Positions 60,304-64,000 of a DNA stretch of 64,000 bases are shown here, piece after piece. Made by a program: the position numbers and the translations under genes. Positions within the stretch are counted from its first letter, which is position 1; each line of letters opens with the position of its first letter. Under the pieces are notes generated by a model. It saw nothing but the letters and a program-made list of their open reading frames with translations. It ran no database searches and had not been told where the DNA came from. This stretch comes from Gemmiger formicilis (GTDB lineage Bacteria; Bacillota; Clostridia; Oscillospirales; Ruminococcaceae), in assembly GCF_016900095.1 (NCBI RefSeq), contig NZ_JACJJP010000002.1:62001-126000 (forward strand), in the 5' to 3' direction.

Positions 60304-61395
60304 TCAACGCGTTTCCCCGGCATCGTCAGCCTGCAAGGCCAGGTACAGCAGGGCGGCATCCTGGAAGCTCCGCGGGTCCAGCCCGCAGCAGTCACGGATG
60401 TGGTTCAGGCGGTACTGCAGGGTGTTTTTGTGGATAAACAGAGCGGCGCAGGTTTTCTGCAGGGACCTGTCCTGGGAAAAATAGGCGCGCAGAACTTCCT
60501 TGTCCTGCGTGGACAGCGGTGCCAGGGTCTTGTGCAGCAGTGCCTTGCGGGTGTCCGGGTGAAGGTCGGCCAGAACCAGCTCCCAGGTCAGCTCATCAAA
60601 CAGGGCATAGGGTTCCCGGTCCGGGGACAGGCTGTGGCAGGCGGTGCGCGCCGAAGTCAGAGAGGCGGCCAATTCTCCCAGCGGGACAACTTTCCCCACA
60701 CCGATGCGGCAGCGGCCTTGTTCCGTGCGGGCAAATCCCTGCAGGGAGGAAGCGGAACGGGCAAAATCTTCTGCGTCCAGGGCGGCGACCAGCTCATTCG
60801 GGTAAGAAAAGTGGTACAGTTTTGCGCCTGCGTTCCGGCATACAGCCTCGGCTTTTTCCAGCAGCCGGGTCAGCGGCTGGCCTTCCTCCGGATACAGGAG
60901 CAGCAGCATAAGACGTTTGGGGGTGGTGGGGTCCACCCCGAATTCCCGCAGCAGATCTTCCAGATAAGCGGGATTGGCCGTTCCCGGATGGATCAGTGCG
61001 TCTAGGGCGTACCGGCGCTTGTCCGCCTGGGTGCGGCCGTATTCGTTCAATTCCTGCTCCCGCACCAGAAGCAGGGTGATCCGCTCGGCCAGATGGGCGT
61101 ATTGCCGTACTTTTTCCGGCTGGCCGGTGATGCCGATGACGGCCACCAGCTGCCCTTGGTACAAAACCGGGAGATTGATGCCGGGCTGGCTTGCGCCACG
61201 GGTCCGGGTGACTTCCTGCACGGTCAGACTCCTGGCCGCGGCACGTCCGGCCTCATGCAGGGTCCCGATGCGTTCCGGCCGGGAACTGGCCAGGATAATG
61301 CCGTCCCGGCGGATAAAGTTCACGTCCTGGCCGCAGATATTCTGAACCGTATCCACAATCTGCTGGGCCAACAATGGGTTAATCTCATGCGTCAT
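60304..61395 (-). CDS. cdaR: CdaR-type carbohydrate diacid / glycerate regulator
   Basis: A 363-residue CdaR/SdaR-family activator. An N-terminal diacid-recognition domain (~1-130: NPLLAQQIVDTVQNICGQDVNFIRRDGIILASS, ... GASQPGINLPVLYQGQLVAVIGITG) is followed by a GGDEF-like middle domain and the C-terminal PucR-type HTH (~310-350: SLQKTCAALFIHKNTLQYRLNHI). Known relatives respond to glycerate, glucarate and galactarate. It is divergent from glycerate kinase with a 161-base shared control region and just upstream of the rpiR-type gene, tying the diacid and mannosylglycerate branches together. Confidence 0.92.
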   Translation of the reverse strand: MTHEINPLLAQQIVDTVQNICGQDVNFIRRDGIILASSRPERIGTLHEAGRAAARSLTVQEVTRTRGASQPGINLPVLYQGQLVAVIGITGQPEKVRQYAHLAERITLLLVREQELNEYGRTQADKRRYALDALIHPGTANPAYLEDLLREFGVDPTTPKRLMLLLLYPEEGQPLTRLLEKAEAVCRNAGAKLYHFSYPNELVAALDAEDFARSASSLQGFARTEQGRCRIGVGKVVPLGELAASLTSARTACHSLSPDREPYALFDELTWELVLADLHPDTRKALLHKTLAPLSTQDKEVLRAYFSQDRSLQKTCAALFIHKNTLQYRLNHIRDCCGLDPRSFQDAALLYLALQADDAGETR

Positions 61396-61556
61396 TTCTT
61401 TTCCCTTTCATCCGTTGCTTTTTTCTATTTTACCACGAATTGTTATCTATGCCAAAAGAAGAAAAAAATATCCGAAAAATATGGTATGAGGAACATGGCG
61501 GAGGAAGGGAAATTGCACTATACTGAAGGCAAACAAACGGAAAAGGAGCATGTCCT
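61396..61556. promoter_or_regulatory. Divergent control region of cdaR and glycerate kinase
   Basis: AT-rich. TATACT at 61520-61525, overlapping TTGCACTATACT, is a candidate -10 for the kinase gene, which has AAAAGGAG before its ATG. No clear palindrome was found. This is the expected CdaR binding region. Confidence 0.45.
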
Positions 61557-62705
61557 ATGAAGATTGTGGTTGCCATTGATTCTCTGAAAGGGAGCCTTTC
61601 CTCTCTGGAAGCCGGGCAGGCCATTCGGGAAGGGGCTCTGCGGGCCGATCCCCAGGCGGAAGTAGTGGTGCGCCCGCTGGCCGATGGGGGAGAGGGAACG
61701 GTGGAAGCCCTGGTCGCCGGGATGAACGGCACCCGGTGTCAGGTTCTCGTGACCGGCCCCATGGGTGAGCCGGTGGAATGTACATACGGCATCCTGCCGG
61801 ACGGACAGACCGCTGTGGTGGAGATGGCCGGCGCGGCGGGCATTACCCTGGTAGACCCGGACCGGCGGGACCCGATGCGGGCGACCACCTATGGGGTGGG
61901 CGAGGTGCTGCGGGATGCAATCGGCCGTGGCTGCAGTCGTTTCCTTGTGGGCATCGGTGGCAGCGCTACCAATGACGGCGGTGTGGGCATGCTGCAGGCT
62001 TTGGGGTATGAGTTTCTGGACGAATCCGGTCAGCCCATCGCCCCCGGTGCGGCCGGGTTGGCGGAGCTGTGCACCATCCGGACGGACCATGTGCTGCCCC
62101 AGCTGGCCCAGTGCAGCTTCAAGATTGCCTGTGACGTCGTCAACCCCCTGTGCGGTCCCCAAGGATGCAGTGCGGTGTACGGGCCTCAGAAAGGAGCCAC
62201 CCCGGCTATGATCAAGAAGATGGACGACTGGCTGAACCGGTATGCCGTTCTGGCCGCCCGGCTGTGCCCAGGCAAGGCAGACCCGGACCATCCCGGCGCC
62301 GGCGCGGCGGGCGGCATGGGCTTTGCTTTTTTGGCTTTTACCAACGCAGTTCTGGAGTCGGGCATCGACATCGTTCTGGCAGAAACAGACCTGGCCTCTT
62401 ATGTCCGCGACGCCGATCTGGTGGTTACCGGGGAAGGGCGCCTGGATGGCCAGTCCGCCATGGGAAAAGCTCCGGTGGGGGTGGCCCGGCTGGCCAAGCA
62501 GTACGGCAAGCCGGTGGTTGCTTTTGCGGGCAGTGTGACCCCGGACGCCGTTGCCTGCAACGGGGCGGGGATCGATGCCTTTTTCCCTATCCTGCGTGGG
62601 GTCAGTACACTGGAAGAGGCCATGGCCCCCGACAATGCCCGGCGGAACCTGACCGATACAGCGGAACAGGTCTTCCGGCTCTGGAAAACTGTGGGTAAAA
62701 GATAA
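61557..62705 (+). CDS. glxK: Glycerate kinase (GlxK/GarK type)
   Basis: A 382-residue class II-type glycerate kinase converting D-glycerate to phosphoglycerate (2-phosphoglycerate for GarK/GlxK). The N-terminus KIVVAIDSLKGSLSSLEAGQAIREG, the glycine-rich RPLADGGEGTVEAL, GIGGSATNDGGVGMLQALG and GAGAAGGMGFAFLAF are family signatures. It would receive glycerate both from GarR and from the GH38 reaction. Preceded by AAAAGGAG. It is the last catabolic gene before the right end of the island. Confidence 0.93.
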   Translation: MKIVVAIDSLKGSLSSLEAGQAIREGALRADPQAEVVVRPLADGGEGTVEALVAGMNGTRCQVLVTGPMGEPVECTYGILPDGQTAVVEMAGAAGITLVDPDRRDPMRATTYGVGEVLRDAIGRGCSRFLVGIGGSATNDGGVGMLQALGYEFLDESGQPIAPGAAGLAELCTIRTDHVLPQLAQCSFKIACDVVNPLCGPQGCSAVYGPQKGATPAMIKKMDDWLNRYAVLAARLCPGKADPDHPGAGAAGGMGFAFLAFTNAVLESGIDIVLAETDLASYVRDADLVVTGEGRLDGQSAMGKAPVGVARLAKQYGKPVVAFAGSVTPDAVACNGAGIDAFFPILRGVSTLEEAMAPDNARRNLTDTAEQVFRLWKTVGKR

Positions 62706-62721
62706 AACGGATGGACCAAAC

Positions 62722-62757
62722 GAAACGGCACACTGCCACAGCGGTGTGCCGCTTTGT
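62722..62757 (+). terminator. Terminator of glycerate kinase gene
   Basis: AACGGCACAC pairs with GTGTGCCGCTT around CTGCCACAGCG, followed by TTGTTG. Confidence 0.75.
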
Positions 62758-62789
62758 TGTGGGGCGGGTAACGACTCAGCCGTTGACAG

Positions 62790-63016
62790 CGCCGCAGGTA
62801 AGCGGCCACGTCCGCCTTGGCGATCTTGTAGCAGCGGGTGCGCTTGCCGGTGTGGAGGCAGGGCACCAGCCCGTTCTGGAGTAGGTAGAGCGAGGTGCGG
62901 GTGCCGATGTGGCAGGCAATGCGGAAGTCGTTGCGGCTCATGGGATCGGGATAGGGCGCCAGCAGCGCGTCGATCTCCTTTGCCAGCCGGTCTTGAGAAA
63001 TAGTTTGTTCGTTCAT
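62790..63016 (-). pseudogene. Truncated right-end HTH gene
   Basis: The first ~75 codons match the HTH protein of 32826-33455 almost exactly (MNEQTISQDRLAKEID, GKRTRCYKIAKADVAAYLRR), with AAAGGAG before ATG 63016. At about 62793 the similarity stops and the frame continues antisense into the glycerate kinase gene, so the second helix-turn-helix domain is lost. Loss of the domain may have fixed the catabolic block in place, or the N-terminal HTH may still work alone. Confidence 0.8.
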
Positions 63017-63365
63017 GGTCGGATTCTCCTTTGATGATATTCGGACCCGGAGAAACCGTATCTGTACGACAAGATTCTTGAATTTTGGGGCGATTTTCTC
63101 GCCTGCGGGGAAATTCTGCGCCGGGACAAACCGGCCAGAACCTGCCCCGGCGGGCCGGATGCCCTGCCGGTTATCTTGCACGGCATCTTGCATTTTTCCC
63201 GGAAGGCGTTGCTTTTCGCCCCAAAGGGCGGTACTATACTTTTACTTGTACCCACGCGGTTTTCTGAGCGAATGTGCCGGGAATCTGCGTGGTGTGGTCA
63301 AAATGGGCCGGACGAAACGGCCTGTTTTGACCCTGGGGGAGCACAGACGGCATTGGGGTGACAAA
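62794..63365. repeat. Right-end module, copy 2 (paired with 33233-33803)
   Basis: About 575 bases at roughly 90% identity by eye to 33233-33803, including the HTH 5' end and the noncoding arm with TCTTGCA at 63174-63180 and 63186-63192. It also ends at ACAAAACTCGAAA, but continues into the 3' half of the other tRNA-Ser. The left break at 62793 falls inside the HTH gene. Confidence 0.9.
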
Positions 63366-63428
63366 ACTCGAAATGCTTTAGGTCTCGAGAGAGGCGCGTG
63401 GGTTCGACTCCCACCATCTCCGCCAAAT
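63366..63428 (+). repeat. 63-bp direct repeat (att site), right copy: tRNA-Ser 3' half
   Basis: Identical over 63 bases to 17441-17503: anticodon loop, variable arm, T-arm and CCA end (63425) of the intact tRNA-Ser plus AAT. There is no tRNA 5' half here; the preceding bases are the element end CAAAA. It is a displaced 3' half and not a functional tRNA. Confidence 0.92.
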
Positions 63429-63429
63429 G

Positions 63430-63465
63430 GGGAGGCAAGGACGGAAACGTCCTTGCCTCCTGTTT
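63430..63465 (+). terminator. Terminator after the right tRNA-Ser half
   Basis: GGAGGCAAGGACG-GAAA-CGTCCTTGCCTCC followed by TGTTTTTT; closely related to the hairpin after the 33804-33864 half. Confidence 0.88.
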
Positions 63466-63479
63466 TTTAGGAGGCAGAA

Positions 63480-63668
63480 ATGGCACCTGTTACCAAAGAG
63501 CAAGCCCTGAAAAGCGCGTTGGCATCTTCTGCGATGGAAGGTTTCCCGGTTACGTCGGAAGTGACGCGGAACTGTCAAAGGTTGCTGAATGGTGAGTGGG
63601 ATGTAAACGATCTGGTTGATTCTGTTCTGAAAAAGGCGAGTATCCACAAGCGCGCCTTACTTTTGTAG
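63480..63668 (+). CDS. VbhA-like antitoxin
   Basis: A 62-residue protein of the VbhA antitoxin type. Helix 1 contains SSAMEGFPVT, which fits the (S/T)xxxE(G/N) inhibitory motif that blocks the ATP site of Fic enzymes. CQRLLNGEWDVNDLV matches the conserved second half. ATG 63480 follows TAGGAGG. No toxin gene follows within the window. The zeta-like gene at 17577 occupies the equivalent position after the other tRNA-Ser 3' half, so the two may be a separated toxin-antitoxin pair; that pairing is inference. Confidence 0.75.
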   Translation: MAPVTKEQALKSALASSAMEGFPVTSEVTRNCQRLLNGEWDVNDLVDSVLKKASIHKRALLL

Positions 63669-63716
63669 CCTTGTTCCACATAAACCGTCTGGCGGTATTT
63701 AACTGATTAACAAAAT

Positions 63717-63797
63717 TGTAAGGGGCTGTGGTTGGAACCTTTCTTGAACCATCTTGTGGTAGGAGTAATGCACCGATCCACAACATCCCTTACAGTG
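63717..63797. repeat. Imperfect inverted repeat, possible IS/MITE remnant
   Basis: TGTAAGGGGCTGTGGTTGG (63717-63735) is roughly inverted in CCGATCCACAACATCCCTTACA (63773-63794). No transposase is present. It separates the antitoxin gene from a truncated gene, which fits a deletion or insertion scar. Confidence 0.4.
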
Positions 63798-63842
63798 TAG
63801 CACAGCCCTTGGAGAGGGGCTCTAAAAACTACTACTCTATAA

Positions 63843-64000
63843 TACAAGGATGAATGGACGATGAAAGGCTGGGGCGCCGACTACAACGATGCCCAGAGCT
63901 TCCTGGAGCTGTTTGAGACCGGAAACACCTACAACGACTGCCATTACTCCAACCCTGAATACGACAAGCTGATGGAAGAAGCCTCCAACAGCACCGGTGA
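63843..64000 (+). pseudogene. 5'-truncated oligopeptide-binding protein (OppA-type) fragment
   Basis: The frame opens after a stop at 63840 and encodes an internal piece of a family 5 solute-binding protein: TMKGWGADYNDAQSFLELF, then CHYSNPEYDKLMEEAS, which normally lies ~400 residues into OppA-like proteins. There is no signal peptide, lipobox or ribosome binding site in front, so the 5' part has been removed. The rest continues past the window edge. Confidence 0.75.

Larger units (their letters stand above)
17441..63428. mobile_element. Composite genomic island (~46 kb) bounded by tRNA-Ser att repeats
   Basis: Bounded by the 63-bp perfect repeats at tRNA-Ser(CGA). Internally divided by two more tRNA-Ser 3' halves (23866-23926 and 33804-33864) into a mobilization block, a phosphonate plus AbiE block and a glycan/diacid catabolic block. 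Only the first block has an integrase and relaxase. The other two end in one shared right-end module and look like cis-mobilizable cargo accreted in tandem. Whether the whole unit excises is untested. The right-hand boundary could lie further on, since the VbhA-type gene beyond 63428 may also belong to an element. Confidence 0.7.

Overview
The window looks like a chromosomal segment of a GC-rich gut Clostridium-class anaerobe of the Oscillospiraceae type (Faecalibacterium, Gemmiger or Subdoligranulum-like). This is inferred from high GC with dense C/G-ending codons, Firmicutes-type AGGAGG ribosome binding sites, a sialic-acid cluster, the gene repertoire, and CTCCCC/GGGGAG intergenic palindromes. 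No rRNA or other taxonomic marker is present, so genus is not claimed.

Layout. (1) 1-3460: the end of a sialic acid catabolic operon (ABC permease, nanA, yhcH-like, nanE, nanK, terminator). (2) 3460-9200: an intergenic palindromic repeat, an SLC13/ArsB-type ion transporter, a CNNM/CorC-type membrane protein, a family 2 glycosyltransferase and an M32 carboxypeptidase. (3) 9300-16460: an arginine biosynthesis operon argG-argH-argC-argJ-argB-argD behind a promoter carrying an almost ideal ARG box; argF and carAB are absent here. (4) 16615-17133: an unrecognised small protein. (5) 17156-63428: a composite genomic island at tRNA-Ser(CGA). (6) 63430-64000: a VbhA-like antitoxin, an inverted-repeat remnant and a 5'-truncated oligopeptide-binding-protein fragment.

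The island contains three blocks separated by tRNA-Ser 3' halves. Block A (17.5-23.9 kb) is a mobilizable element: P-loop zeta-toxin-like protein, tyrosine recombinase, relaxase, MobC, RepA-like ATPase, four palindromes spaced at exactly 42 bp, an excisionase-like protein and a Xre repressor. Block B (24-33.9 kb) carries a phosphonate ABC transporter, an iron alcohol dehydrogenase and phosphonoacetaldehyde hydrolase with a DeoR regulator, plus an AT-rich AbiE-like toxin-antitoxin pair. Block C (34-63.4 kb) is catabolic: rhamnogalacturonan/pectin oligosaccharide import and degradation (ABC importer, beta-propeller protein, two GH105, GH28, serine hydrolase), galactarate dehydratase, a DapA-family lyase and tartronate semialdehyde reductase, then a mannosylglycerate-type PTS with a GH38 mannosidase, a CdaR regulator and glycerate kinase. 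Blocks B and C end in the same ~575-bp module (an HTH gene, complete in B and truncated in C, plus noncoding arm sequence) directly abutting a tRNA-Ser 3' half.

The most notable observation is that one tRNA-Ser(CGA) gene has been cut in its anticodon loop. Its 5' half is at 17219-17257 and its exactly complementary 3' half at 33804-33864. A complete tRNA-Ser(CGA) with a different acceptor stem lies just inside the left junction and appears to depend on the original host tRNA promoter. A 63-bp perfect repeat of that second tRNA's 3' half recurs 46 kb away at 63366-63428. The catabolic cargo converges on D-glycerate: the galactarate branch (GarD, lyase, GarR) and the mannosylglycerate branch (PTS, GH38) would both feed the glycerate kinase, with a CdaR-type regulator encoded beside it.
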